Below are positions 50,706 to 63,807 of a stretch of 64,000 nucleotides of DNA, one piece after another. Below the pieces are notes generated by a model. That model was given only the letters and a program-made list of their open reading frames with translations, had not been told where the DNA came from and did no database searches. The stretch is from Tetrahymena thermophila SB210 (Eukaryota > Ciliophora > Oligohymenophorea > Hymenostomatida > Tetrahymenidae): the NCBI RefSeq assembly GCF_000189635.1, contig NW_002476323.1, positions 131,419 to 195,418 on the forward strand. The letters are read 5' to 3'. A program made the position numbers and the translations under genes. Positions within the stretch are counted from its first letter, which is position 1. Each line of letters begins with the position of its first letter.

Positions 50706-51436
50706 TTGATAAGTAATCTTTATAAATTATTAACCTTTTTTCCTTTTTTTAATTTTCTTTTATAAATAAAAAATTGATTATGGATATTTATTTATTGGTG
50801 TTTCTTTGATAGAATATTTTATAAAAGCTTGAATTCCTAAATATTAATTAAATTACACTCTTTACCAGCATAATATTCATTGGTATTAAATCATAATATT
50901 ATGAACACAAAAGAAAAAACAAATTTAACAAATTTCAAATAAACTTAGAATCCCTTTTGATGAATATTAAAAAATACTATTCAATTGTAAAAATTAGCAA
51001 AAAATATTTTTTTTATACAAAACTTAAATGAATTAAAAATAAAAATTAAAATTATTAGTTAAATAATTTTATAATCAGATACTAAATTAATTAATTATTT
51101 GCAATTTCATATTTCATAATTTGAAAAAAATTAAACTCATCAAAATAAAAAACTCCAAATAGTTTAACCTTTAATAAATAAAAATATGATTTTTTAATTT
51201 ATAATTTTTAATAATTACCACAAAAAAATTTATTCTATTTTAACTTTTTTAAATTAAAAAAAACTATTATAAATTAAATATTTAAATTGATAAAATTAAG
51301 TTAAGGAAATGTTTTAATTATTTAAAGATTATAAAGTTAATTAAAATTTGAAAATTACTAAAAGTAACAATTAATATGAAATTTGATACAAAATTATTTT
51401 AAACAATAAAATTTATTAAGCTCAAAAAAAAAAAAA
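50706..51436. other. Intergenic, no gene seen
   Basis: AT-rich spacer between the two tandem cysteine-rich genes, with an A-run at about 51425-51436. It should contain the promoter of copy 1. Nothing else recognised. Confidence 0.6.
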
Positions 51437-54400
51437 TCATTTATTATCAGTTTAAGTATTTAATAAAGTTTTAGCCTACTTAAATGTTTTTTGTGATTTA
51501 AATATTTAAGGGTCTTTTTAATTATCAGAAGTGATATTTTTAGCTTATAATATTTTATTTTTATGAATTTTGAATGCAGTCATTTAAATTACAGATTTAC
51601 TTAGAGTTTAGCTTGGTTTATAGTAAACAATCGACTCTAACAAGCTCTTACTTTAATTAGGTAAAATATTCATATTAGATTCTTTTTAATCTAAAAGATC
51701 TTCTGATTCCTTATCTTGTTTTTTCATTTTTTACTTTATCTTTTATATTATTTTTGGAAATTACAGTACGAGACTTGCAATTATAAAGAATGGTATTATA
51801 AATATTTGAACTAAGCATAATACCATAATAATTACACTGATAATATTTAAATTTTATTAATCGTTAGTATTAAGGTTGTTTAAATCTATTTTATACTCTA
51901 TTTAGTAAGCCAGTATTAGATAACAAATAAAAATTATAACCCAAATCAAATTTTACAGAAAAAGCTCAATATTATTTAGGTTTAACTTACTTGGTCTTCT
52001 TATTAAAACAAAAAGACTTAGAAGAGACTAGAAAATGAGGCATAGTATTATTTAGAAGAAGCAGTTTTAAAAAGGAGCAATTATACAAAGTGGGATAATT
52101 ATCAATTCTACAAAATCATTTATAAATATAAAATTTCTTGTAAAAAATAGAAGTTTTATGTAATCTTAAAGGTAACTTTAAAAGATAATATCAGGTAACG
52201 CAAGATCTATTTCAGATTTTAATTTTTCTTAATCTTTTTTTGAGCTTGGATTTATTAAAATGCTATGATTCATTTCTATTAATGTCTTGTATGATGAAAC
52301 TTCTTCTCTTTATTTTTAAAGGAAAAACTTATTGATGAAATGTGCATAGAATGAAAATGATCCAATTGAGTAAATGAATACAAAGCAAAAAAAGATCGAT
52401 TTTAAAATAACCATGGCAATATCACTATCTATTGCATTATATGCATAGGATAATATTTGCAAAGTTATAGAAAAAACAAAAACTATGCTAAGAAATTCAT
52501 GGATTTATAGAGTTAACAAACCTATTAATTTGTTTAGAAGCTTTATAAAAGTTCCTTGCTTATTTTACTGAATATAAGCATCGATAGGTAGGCATAAACC
52601 TTTATAGAGATTTTAGAACTCTATGTCTTTTTATCTCTACTTTTTAAATGCAATAATAGATATAAGCAGAAGTAATAGGTAGACAAATAAAACAGGTATC
52701 ATTCCACCTGCATTATTAATTATGCTGGTCTTGATTTACTCTAATTTAAATTTACCGTCTTAAAGAGGTCCAGAATACTATTCTTCGTTTTCATTTAAGA
52801 AGTATGGGAAAATATTTATTTTGTTTAATAATGCTATTGGAGTTGTTCCACTTATAGATTTTAGAAATTAGTATAAAATTTAAGGAAAAGGAAAATTAAT
52901 CAATAATAGAAAATTAATTTTTTAAAGCGTAAATAAGATTTTGAATATCATATTATTCTAAGAAACAAAGGACAATGCTATTGAGCTTGTAGTAGAAACT
53001 GCTATAGAAATGTATGAACTTATACCAGAGTATTTAGAAACATCTTAAACTTTGCTGTCTGGAATGCCAGAAGGAATCATATCTCGAGAGCACTTAGAAG
53101 TATTTTAATTAAAGCTAAAATATTGCTTGCATTGTAAACATGATTAAATTTTGTCAGGCATACAAGTTTCACAATTTTCAATACATTTTAATAGACAAAC
53201 GTTTGAATAATTATTTTAATCTTCTTTGTAGCCACTTTTGCATTAACACATTCCTTGTTTGTCTAAATATCTATTTTACGAATCGAAACACCCTAAACAT
53301 TCTTAAGTAGTCTTATCGCATATTTTGCATTTTGGATTACTACATATTTAACATTAGCTCACTCCGTTTTCATAGTAATTATCTATGCAACTACAGACAT
53401 TATTGATCAAAAACCTTTGATATTTATTCTCGCAAGTTAAACATTAATTGCTCGATCCTCCAAAGCAAGTTTAGCAGCTGTAGTGGCATTTAACGCAATT
53501 TTAAGTGCTATCTTCATAATAGCCATCTTAACAGACACATTAACCCTTATTATTAAGTATCCTGTTTTAATTAGTATCACATTAACAACTTTATTGCTAA
53601 TATTTGTACTCTACAAACCCTTTATTACAGACACACTAAGAATTAGATAAATGCCTAAAGTTACTTTAACTACAAGATAAACAATTAGATATTGTATTTC
53701 CTCCAATGCAAGATTCACATGTCAAATTACATGTATCACATTATGCTACTCCTTTATCGTAGTAACCTTAAATACAATTGCAAATTCCATTTTGAAGTTA
53801 TCTTTTTTTTTAAATATCACACAAATTACATTAATTGTTACTTGGTCCATAACAAGTTAAACAAGAATAATGACATTATTAACACGAGCTAGTAATTGAA
53901 GTATTTTCTGTATAACCTGGACTGCATAAACATTTAGTTTAACTTATAACTCGATTATTACTAGCGTTACAAGTAAGACAGTCATTTTCTGATCCTCCAC
54001 TACATGTTTAGCAAGTAACATGGCATGGTTTGCAGTTATATGAGTTATCTTCATAAAATCCATCCATACACTTGCAGCTATTATTTATATCAGGTTTTCT
54101 ATATTTATTTGAATCACATGTTAAACACTATTAGGCTGATATTCCTTTACAAGTTAAACAAGTTAGATGACAAGACACACACTTTTATTAAGAGTTTTCT
54201 GTAAATTGAGCTACACAGTTACAAGTTTTATTAGAATTATCAAGCTCCCTATGGCCAGTATTTAAGTCACATGATTTACAAGAGTTTATTTTTTCATCTG
54301 TGCAGGTTAAGCAAGTAGGATGACAAGGTTTACATATTAATGTATGATCATCATAAAATCCATCCAAGCAAGAGCACAATTAGTCTTAAGTAAAAGTATA

Positions 54401-57080
54401 TCTATTATTAATTGAAGTAATACTGCTATTACATGCTAAGCATTTCAGTTATCCACTTGAAATTTAGCATCCATTGCATTAAATCGGACAATTAATACAA
54501 GTATTACTTTTTGAGTCAAAATATTAATTATTATTACATTAAACGCACTATTATGTTATTTAACTATTCTCTTAGTAAGTTTTTGAGCAGTCACATGTTT
54601 TATTCGTAACATTTAATTCTCTATGATCAGTATTTAAGTCACAAGATTTACAAGAGTTTATTTTTTCATCTGTGCAGGTTAAGCAAGTAATATGACAAGG
54701 TTTGCAAGTTAATGTACCATCATCGTAAAATCTATCTTAGCAAGAGCACAATTAGTCTTAAGATAAAGTATATCTATTATCAGTTAATGTTATACTGCTA
54801 TTACATGCTAAGCATTTCAGCTATCCACTTTAAATTTAGCATCCATTGCATTAAATAGGACAATTAATACAAGCTTTACTTGTTGAATCAAAATATTAAT
54901 TTGCACTGCATTAAATACATTGTTTAGAGTTATTTTCATAATAGTTAGCTTAACAATCACAAGTTTGATTTGGAATATTTAGTAGCCTATGGTCATTAAT
55001 TGAGTCGCAAGATTTACAAGAATTATTTTGATTATTTAAGCAAGTAAGGCAAGTCGCATCACAAGATTTGCAAATCAAAGTACCATCATCATAAAATCTA
55101 TCCTAGCATGAACATAATTTGCTTTATGTGTAATCTAACCTCTTGCTAGATGGATCTATACTATTAGAGCATGCTAAACACTCTATCTATCCATTAGAAA
55201 TTTAACATCCGTTACATTAAATAGGACAACTGATACATTAACCTTTTAATGTATCTAAATAATAATTATTTATACATACACAATCTCCACTAGCATTTAG
55301 CATGAAATTATTTGTTGTATCACATTCTTTACATTTATATGGTGGTCCAGTATCTTAACATGATGTACATCCTGGATTGCAAATTAAGGGTACGAAACTA
55401 ATTTCTTTAATTATATTTGAACTTTATGTTTTTATTTAATAGAAATAACTTACTTTAAATAGAATATTAATTCTTATTACTTACATTATTACAATTGACT
55501 ATAAAGTCTAAACTATCCTAATAAATAAATATATTTATTATTTTATGGTTATATTATTTTTACTGATTAATGTTTAAGAAAATAATTTAAAAATGTTTAT
55601 TTTTTTAGTTATTTTTTAAAATTAACATTTTTAATTAATAATTTATTTTAGAATTTTGTTAATCGTTTAGTCATTTAAACTATAAAATCTATTTGACAAA
55701 TAAAGAATAGCAAGATATTGATTTACTGAAAATATGCTAGAAATCATAGGAGCGCATTTGACAACTGATGTCAAAGTATCAGACTTAGTTAATTGTTTGT
55801 ATCTATACACTAAATTAAATAAAATTGAAAAGTAAAATTGAAAAGAATAATTTAATATTACATTTTATATTAATAGTTGTTTTCCAGTATATCAAATTTT
55901 ACTATTATCTAAAATAAGTAATTTAAGCTTAAGATGAAAGTGAAACTGAGGTGATAGAACTATCTACAGAAAATGCATTAGAGTTTAGTTAGTAGGCTTA
56001 TATAGAATTAGAAATTATTCCTACCATAAATCTTCTATTTACTCCTATCTATAATCGATTTATAAAATTATTATATTTAAATAAAAATTTTACTCCAAAT
56101 GAAAATAGAAAATTAATATCTCCATCTTTTAAGGCCACACCAAATGTAGTTTATGGTGAGAAAATTTTAGAAGTTCCAGATATACTAAATACCGTTTTAT
56201 CCCAACCTAAAAGTAAATGTTTATAATTCAAACTTTTTCAAATTTAAACTTACTTATAAGAATATTTTTACAAAGCCCTACTATATTGTTATCCTACTAT
56301 AAAATAATAAGAAGTTAGAATATTTAAAAATTATTAAACTAATTATACTAGAATATAACTCACAGAAAAAGTTTGATCAGTACAGCCATTAAGCTACCAA
56401 TGAAATGTATTATCAAAAAAATCAATAACTTTTAATTAATTAATAATATCAAATATTTATTGATTAAAAATTGTAATACTTTCAATAGCTCCATCTTCAT
56501 ATCCCAAAATAACCTTAAATATATTTGATTAAATCATTTTTAAATAATTCTAATGAATAAATAATTTTACTTTTGTTCCTTCAGCAGTATTAACTGAGGT
56601 AACTTATTTAGAAAAAATATATTTGTTAGAAAAAGATAAAGGATTTTGTTTATAATCTAAATAGTAGAGCGCAGTTTAAGTAAGCATTACAAATGTGCCT
56701 TGCTATATTTATTTGAAAGGATATATAATATTAAAATATATCTTTCAAACAAATTACTAATTAGTCTATACTTGTAAGATTAGTGCAAATTGAATCTATT
56801 TAGTAGGCTTTAATGATTGTTGGATCACTTAAGGAATATACTTAGATTGTTTGATAAAAAGTATTTCTATAAAAAAGATTGTTTTTATATTTAATTGATT
56901 ACTGCTTAAGTAATAAGTGTTATTAGGATAAGCATGGCTTGCTGCAAACATAGATGAATTAATAACTAAAATTTGAGTACTTAAATCAGAATCATCATAT
57001 TTAACACTCTGCGCTACTATAACTGCTTTAAAAAGTGCTAATAAAGCAATATATATAAAAGATTATTATTGAATTATCAT
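51437..57080 (-). CDS. Large cysteine-rich membrane protein (furin-like repeats), copy 2
   Basis: Tandem paralogue of 45013-50705. The ATG at 57080 starts MIIQQQSFIYIALLALFKAV, a signal peptide. The N-terminal domain is spread over several small exons with matching landmarks: TQILVINSSMFAASHAYPNN, VILGYEDGAIE, LNGCTDQTFSVSYI, KSDTLTSVVKCAPMISSIFS and EISFVPLICNPGCTSC (EINYLPISC in copy 1). One long exon (about 55400-51437) then encodes some twenty furin/EGF-like repeats, including three nearly identical blocks with CHITCLTCTDEKINSCKSC-type text around 54250, 54650 and 55030. About eight membrane helices follow (for example AGGMIPVLFVYLLLLLISII, LIWVIIFICYLILAY) and a Lys/Gln-rich tail ending NTQTDNK. 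Total is about 1,600 residues. Likely a surface protein; the precise role is unknown. Confidence 0.82.
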
Positions 57081-59412
57081 TATATAAGTAAGTATTCTTT
57101 GCTTAATTTTATATTTTTGCAAAGTTTTTGAATAATTACTTTTATTAATTTTTTTATCAAAACTTTACAGAATAATCCTAAATACAATTTGTATCTTAGA
57201 ATGTAATATCAATTTTATTACTAATTAAATAATAGGAGAATTATATTGAAAAAATAATAAAATGTAACATAATTTTTATTTAGAGTCAAATTATTTTTAA
57301 GCATTTATTTTATGCTTACAAAATTAAACAAAAGCAAATACCATTTGATACTTATCAAAAATTGATAATAATTAGGTGGAATTTTTAAATTAAATTTTGT
57401 CTATTTTGAAAAATTTATTTTTGTATAGATTTTGGTGTAAACATTTTCAAAATAGGTTAAAATTAAATAGTATTTTTAACAAATAATAACATTTTTTGTG
57501 ATATCATTTCAAAGAATTATTTTTAAGGCTGCAATAGATTATGTATTTAAAGATACTATTATTTTTTTGAAAATTAGTTGATTTAATTATGAATTTACTA
57601 TCTTATTTATGGTAAAAATTGCATATAAATAAACATTTAGAGTGTATGGTAAAATATATAGTTAAGTCTTTATGATTATTTGATTCACGATTAAAGTAAC
57701 ACTTATATTTAAATTATATTAATGATTGAATTTTTATATAAATTTCTTTTATAATCTTTAAATAAGTAAAATTCTTATAACAAAGGTGTTTGCTTTTTAA
57801 AATAGCTATTATTAATATATTATTAATTGTAAAAAAGTTATTGATTCAATTTTTAGCTCAAATACATTTCATCACATTTATTGTTATTAACTTCAAAATT
57901 GAAGTTTTTTTCACTCTTTAATATATTTTCATGATATTTTAAATTGAAAAAATATTTTAAAAGGTTAAATAAATAATATTAGGGTACTCATTAGCTATAA
58001 AATGTCATTGAAAATAATATAATTAAAAGAGGATTCTTATTTTAAACTTCAAAAAATAGATAAAAGATTTAAAATTTAAGTAAAATCACATTACTTTATA
58101 AAAATATTAATGAAATTTTCTTTTTTTGTAGATAAAAATTTTAAATAAACTAAAAAAATAATTTTCCTTATAAAATAAACCATTATTTAAACATCATAAA
58201 AAAAAGTTCTTTGTAAAGATGATATAATTACAATATTTTTTTTATTCACCTTAGAAAAGATAATTAAATACTCTAAAGATATCAATTAAAATTAGTTTTT
58301 CCAATCTTTAAAAAAACTAAGATTAATTGATATATTTAAACATTATTCATTAGTAATAATTTTTTTTGATAATCTTAAATTTTTATTGATTTTTTTTATA
58401 ATAAAAAATATTTTAATTCTTGGAAAGAGAAAAAGAATTTAAATTCTTTATATATATTAAATTTTAAACTTAATATTAATATTAATTTATATCATCCTAT
58501 TTTAATATAAAGAAATATTGAAAGTTATTGAATAAAGAGATAAACTGGATATTATCATTATTTAATCAATTTAAAATGATTTTTATTTTTATTTTTTAGT
58601 TTAACTAAATTATGTCTTTTGTTTAATATTAAAAGTTACATATTAATTTTAATTAAAAATTAATTTATATAAAATTTAAAAAGAAGTTTGTTCAAAAATA
58701 TTTATTTTATGTAAACTACGAGAACTACGAGAACTATAAGACCTAAATGTAATTCTAAAATAATTTTGACTATAAAAAATTTAATTCATTAAATTTAATA
58801 ATTTTGATTAAATTTACAAGTTTGAAATTCAAAATATTGTTTAATATTATTTTAATTAATTGATTTTTAGAAGTGTTAAATGTGATTTTTAAATATTTTA
58901 CAAATAAAAATATAAATAGTTTGAAGAAGATTTAATTTTGTTTTGAAATCATAATAATGTTTTTTATAAAAAATTTATTTTAATGAAAGATATCAAAAGA
59001 TATATCAGATTAAAAGATTTATTTGTAATGACAAATCGCCTAAAAATTTGATTGATTGAAGGGCAATAAATATTAAATAAAAATGGGAGAAAGACAATCA
59101 AAAATAAATAAATAAAAGAAAGAAATTAAATGTTAAAACAAATAAATAAGATATAGTTGAATAATATAGCATTAGACTCGCTAAGTATCATCATTATTTA
59201 TATGTAAAATATTGATAAATCATAGTATTTTCTAAGTTTTCATTGAAATTATGAATGATTAGAATGAGGGAGGAAATAAATAAATATTTGATACTGTTTG
59301 AAAGAAAAAAGAGAAGAAAGATAGATAAATAAATAGAGAGAAGTAATTAATTAGTTAATAAATTAATTGGAAGAAGTATTAAAAATAGATATACATACAT
59401 AGTTATAAGAAA
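57081..59412. other. Divergent intergenic region, no gene seen
   Basis: About 2.3 kb of AT-rich spacer. A short exact direct repeat, ACTACGAGA twice, lies near 58715-58735. From about 59040 to 59412 the plus strand becomes purine-rich (GGGAGAAAG, GAGGGAGGAAA, AGAGAAGAAAG), a plausible 5' region of the strongly expressed gene that follows. No open frame is supported. Confidence 0.5.
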
Positions 59413-60374
59413 ATGGGATTTGAAACTGTTGTTCCTGCTCCTCCTACAAGAGATGATGAACTTAGAATGATCAAGGCTACTGAAGAATAATTTTTACAAT
59501 AGCCCAGATATAAATTATACATGAATGAAGCTCATCGTATTGCTAAGATGAACCATGGTGATCGTCACAATAACATTAGAGCTCATTTCTGGAGTAATTT
59601 CGCTTTAGGCTTACTCATTACTGGTCCTATTTTCATTATTCCTTTCGGTAAAGCATTCAGAAATTTGAGATCAGGTGTACCATACTACTTCAGGTAAACG
59701 AAATTTCCAAATTTTTGACTTAAACCTGCTATACTTTAATAAATCTTCTCTAGGAATAGAAATTGAGTTCTAAAACATATTTATTTTTAATGCATCTAGA
59801 TAAATAAAAATTGCAAAAATTAAAATTTAAATAAGCAAAGCTTGAATAAACTTAAATAGGATAGACTTTTAATATCATTTTTAGCACGAAATCGTTTAGT
59901 TAATAATGAAAGGATGTATAAATAATCTTAAAAAATAATTGTTTAATTTCAAAATATTTATCAAGTTCATCAAAATTTAAAATAAATGATTCATTAGCAA
60001 AGAAACAAACTTATGGCATAATGATTAAATTATAAAGATATAGCTAAAAATATAATTATATGGTATAAGCTATTATAAAATCAAGAATAAATAAAATTGT
60101 TAGTACTGATTATGTGCAAACAAAAGACAATTTTCTGTTAATTAACACTATAAAACATTTTCTTTTAAAAATAAATAGACCCAAGTACGTCTTTACCTAG
60201 AAAAACTAATACAACCAAGATAGAAATTGGGGTGCTATGAAGAAATAAATTCCTCTTTGGTTAGGTCTCTCAACTGCCTATGCCTACTGGTTCACTGACT
60301 TCTCTATTAATGATGATGAATGGCTTGAAAAGGGTAAGGTTATCTATCCTCACCAAACTATTAAGGTTCTCTGA
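59413..60374 (+). CDS. Ciliate mitochondrial-type membrane protein, highly expressed codon use
   Basis: Two exons, 59413-59693 and 60179-60374, joined through an AGA codon to give 158 residues; the intron is 485 nt, the longest clear one in the window. The sequence starts MGFETVVPAPPTRDDE. It has one central membrane helix (NFALGLLITGPIFIIPFGKA) and a second hydrophobic stretch (IPLWLGLSTAYAYWF), and ends HQTIKVL. Codon use differs from neighbours: GCT, GGT, CGT, AAG, CTC, ATC and CAC are preferred, which in Tetrahymena marks abundant proteins. Size, topology and expression suggest a ciliate-specific subunit of the respiratory chain or ATP synthase in the inner mitochondrial membrane; that is inference, and no family was matched. 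Confidence 0.72.
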
Positions 60375-60957
60375 GCAATCTAAAATTTAATTTTTAGTAA
60401 GAAAGATAGATAATAATTACAAAATATCAGCAGCTAGCTTAATATGATGATAAAAAAGATAGCTTTTTGCATAAAGATTTAAATAAAGTTAATTGCAAAA
60501 ATGTATTATTTTCATCAATATATATATGGTAATTGACCTTTAATTCTCATGCACTCTAATTAAAATATCCTTCGTTCCTATTAATCTACCTACCTTCCTT
60601 AAATACATACATACTTACTTACTTATTTCATTCAATACTTTAAATAAATGAATATTTAATTTTAAATTCTCTAACAAACATTTAAAAACTTAAATATTTT
60701 CTAAAATTGAAAATACAAAAAATTTGTAAAGAGTAAAATAAATAAATGAAATCTCAAAATATTTTTAAAAATTTTTAAATTAGTTTAAAATTATTAATTT
60801 TAGATTGTTTTAATCATATTATTTGAATAATTATCTCATCTAAAAATAAAATATTTAACTAAAAAGAATTTGTTTTGCTACTTAAAGTTTATTTACAACA
60901 AAAAAACAAACAAACTGAAACATAAATTTTTTCTTTTTTATATTTATATTTCATTAT
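60375..60957. other. Convergent intergenic region, no gene seen
   Basis: AT-rich 3' spacer. Short tandem tetranucleotides (CTACCTACCTTCC, TACATACATACTTACTTACTTA) sit near 60585-60625, in the likely 3' UTR. Nothing else recognised. Confidence 0.6.
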
Positions 60958-62287
60958 TCATTTTTTTTATTCCATCATTCTTTGTTTGAATTTTGATATC
61001 TTTTTTGGTTGTTCTTACTCTTCTTCCTCTTCCTCTTCATCGAATTCATGTTTAACTTTTTTTTTAGAAGTCTTTGAGTTATCTTCTTTTTAAGGCTTAA
61101 TCTTATCCATTATGTTTTCTTTAATAACTGGCTTCTATTGCTCTTCTTCTTCTTCTTTACCCAATTCTTTAGCTCTTTAATCTAATTTAGCTATTCTATC
61201 CTTTATTTATTGATCTTTTTGTTTAAGCAAATCTTCAGGTTTCTATTCATTTGTAGGCTCAAATATTACTTTTTCTGACTCCCCAAATTACTTTAATAAA
61301 ACATTTATATGTTAAATATAAAATATTAAAAAAGTAAAAGTAAATTAAATAAATAAATAAATATTTTTTATTAAATTATTACGACACTCTTTCTCTTTTC
61401 TTAGGAGTTGCTTGATTATTTCTTCAAATTTGATTTTTAAGTAGGTGTTGAAGATGATTTAATTTAAATTTTTTCTTGCTCTTCATTTTCTTCAATCTCC
61501 ACATCATCTTAATCTTCTTCTAACTCTTCATCACTAACATAATCCTCCATTTTAAAATTTGACTTATTCATCAATTATAATATATGTGATAAGCTACTTG
61601 TTGAGTTTGTTGTTTATTTATTGCTATTTTCTTGAGAATTATTTTCAGATTACTTTACGATTTATTCTTACTTTTTATCTTCCTATTATATTTCTTATGT
61701 AATTTTCTTAGTAGTACTTTGTTATTACTCTACTTTAGGTTTTATAGGTTTATCTTTAGTTTCCTAAACCTCCTCAATAGGTTCTTTTATTTCAAGAATT
61801 CTACTTTTATCCTACTTCTTTTTTTACTCTTTTAATTCATCCAAATTTTTTTGATATACTTTTTAAATAACAAATGGTTTAATTAATTAAGCACAGTGGA
61901 TCATACAAAATTGTTCATACCTTTAATTCTACGTTCTGCAATATCTCTCGCTTAAAAACTAGTTCTTTCTACAAAATAATCATTTCCCAAATGTACCATA
62001 ATCTAAGATATAATCGAATATAAATATTATAAATGCTTCATTAATTAACATTTTTACCTCATTTGTATGATAAATTTTAGCTGGTACAAAGCAAACAGAG
62101 TTTAATTTTTACTTTTATATTTATGTATTAATATTAATAAATAGTATTAAGATTCATTTTAAATAAAATTTACTAATCCATAATCATTTAATTTCTTAGG
62201 AAGCTCATCTAGTCTTTTTTGAAGCTATTTAAGTTCTTAGATGCACTTTTCTTAGTGCTTTGTTACTTCTTCATAAGTAGAAAACAT
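60958..62287 (-). CDS. URI1/Bud27-like unconventional prefoldin
   Basis: Five exons (62287-62174, 62111-62058, 62002-61921, 61858-61383, 61290-60958) join in frame to 352 residues. The N-terminal alpha-prefoldin domain is MFSTYEEVTKHQEK...QELKQLQKRLDELPKKLN, then VPAKIYHTNE, VMVHLGNDYFVERTS and AERRIKVYQKNLDEL. This matches URI, whose corresponding text is PGKLVHTNEVTVLLGDNWF. The C-terminal two thirds are acidic and disordered, and the protein ends KKISKFKQRMMEQKK, the short conserved basic box found at the end of URI/Bud27. These proteins bind the RNA polymerase subunit RPB5 and join R2TP-type prefoldin complexes that assemble RNA polymerases and affect translation. Length is close to yeast and animal homologues without their long insertions. 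Confidence 0.85.
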
Positions 62288-63807
62288 TTTAATCAGATAA
62301 AACTAAAATATATATGATTTGTCTATTTATAAAATCTAATTATTTAAGAATTTAGCTTTGTTTAAGTATCTTTTAGAAGATTTATGTAATTATAATTAAT
62401 TTTGATTGAATGTTTGAAAATATAAATTAATTTATTAGCACGCTAATATCTCTATTAGTAAAATAGTATTATATTTTTAATTTATTTCAAATCTTCATAT
62501 TATTTAAATAAATTATTTTATAATTTGTAAATTCATTTTATATTCTGATAAAAAATTTAGAATTAATTTCTTAAAAAAATAAATGATTTAAATTTTTATT
62601 ATTTTTTATGGAAAAAAAATTTACATCTTACTTAAATTATCACTCATTTTATATTTTATAATAATTTAGTATAACTTAACTACTTTGATATGATGTAAAA
62701 CAGTTTTAAGTAAGCATTATTGCTTTATAATAAATATTATTTTTATTAAATCTAAATAGTATTTAAAATAATTAACTGGGAAAAAAAAATATCATTTATC
62801 ATAATTTACATAATTAACAATGTACATTTATTAATATCAAAAATATACATACTGATCAATTAATTTTAATAAAAGAGTTTTATTTTATATGATAATAAAA
62901 AATTTATATTATTTAAACAAATTTCAATATTAAAATCAATTTTAATTTTAGTTGTAATTAATTTATTTATTTACATATTTAAATTCGAAAAACACTTTAG
63001 GAAATTAATAAGTTTCTTTTTATATAATTTTTAAAAATCTTATGCCATCAAGTAATTCATCTAAATTTAATGATAAATTGAAATTATCTTACAATATTAT
63101 ATAATATATTCGGCAATTATAAAGAGTAAAAATAAGGTTTATTAAGTAATTTATTTTAAATTTATAATATGATGGAGAATTCTGATCAAAAAAAAATTGT
63201 TGCAAATGTTTAAATTTATTTTTGCTATGAAATTAGAATTAAAAAACTTTTATGATAAATGATAATTATTAGCTGCTTGCTTCATTCATAATGAGTAAGA
63301 TTTAGTAAATTATTTTTTTATCGGAGTGAAAACTAAAATTCTGTATCAATTTTAATATGAAAATCTAAAAATTTCTTTTTTATTTTTCATGAAAAGATTT
63401 AAATTTCGTCAGAATATACCGATTTCTGAAATAAAAGAATATCATATTTCGTAGAAACTTTAAGCGAAGATAAAATATTAATGTAAGGCTCTATAAGTTT
63501 AATGGATGGGTTTTGAAATACAAAATTGAATGAAAAAACAAGATAATTAATAGTGTAATTGTTAAAAATCAAGTATCGCAGTTTCATGCAATGCTTGGTT
63601 AAGCTATAATAAGGTAAATATTTGTTTTTATATTTGAGAAATTGTGTGAAATTCATTGACAGCTATTTATTTATTTTAGAGTGAGAAATTAAAATATAAT
63701 TAATTCATTGTAGTCTAATAACTTAAATTAAGAATAACTAATTCAATTAGGATCTAAAAAGATATCAATCAATCAATCATTTTTTAGACATACAAAATAT
63801 TATAAGC
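62288..63807. other. Divergent spacer with one weak candidate
   Basis: Mostly featureless AT-rich DNA. On the plus strand, from an ATG at about 63390, MKRFKFRQNIPISEIKEYH runs 46 codons to a TGA, then the same frame restarts with MKKQDNQQCNCQKSS and could splice (GT at 63613, AG near 63680) into SEKLKYNQFIVVQQ. This may be an unrecognised small gene or a relic. No other signal seen. Confidence 0.35.

Noticed and set aside
63399..63656. An 85-codon minus-strand frame free of all three stop triplets.
   Set aside because: Its residues (F, L, Y, N, K, I) are what AT-rich DNA gives by chance, and the plus strand has a more plausible Gln-containing frame.
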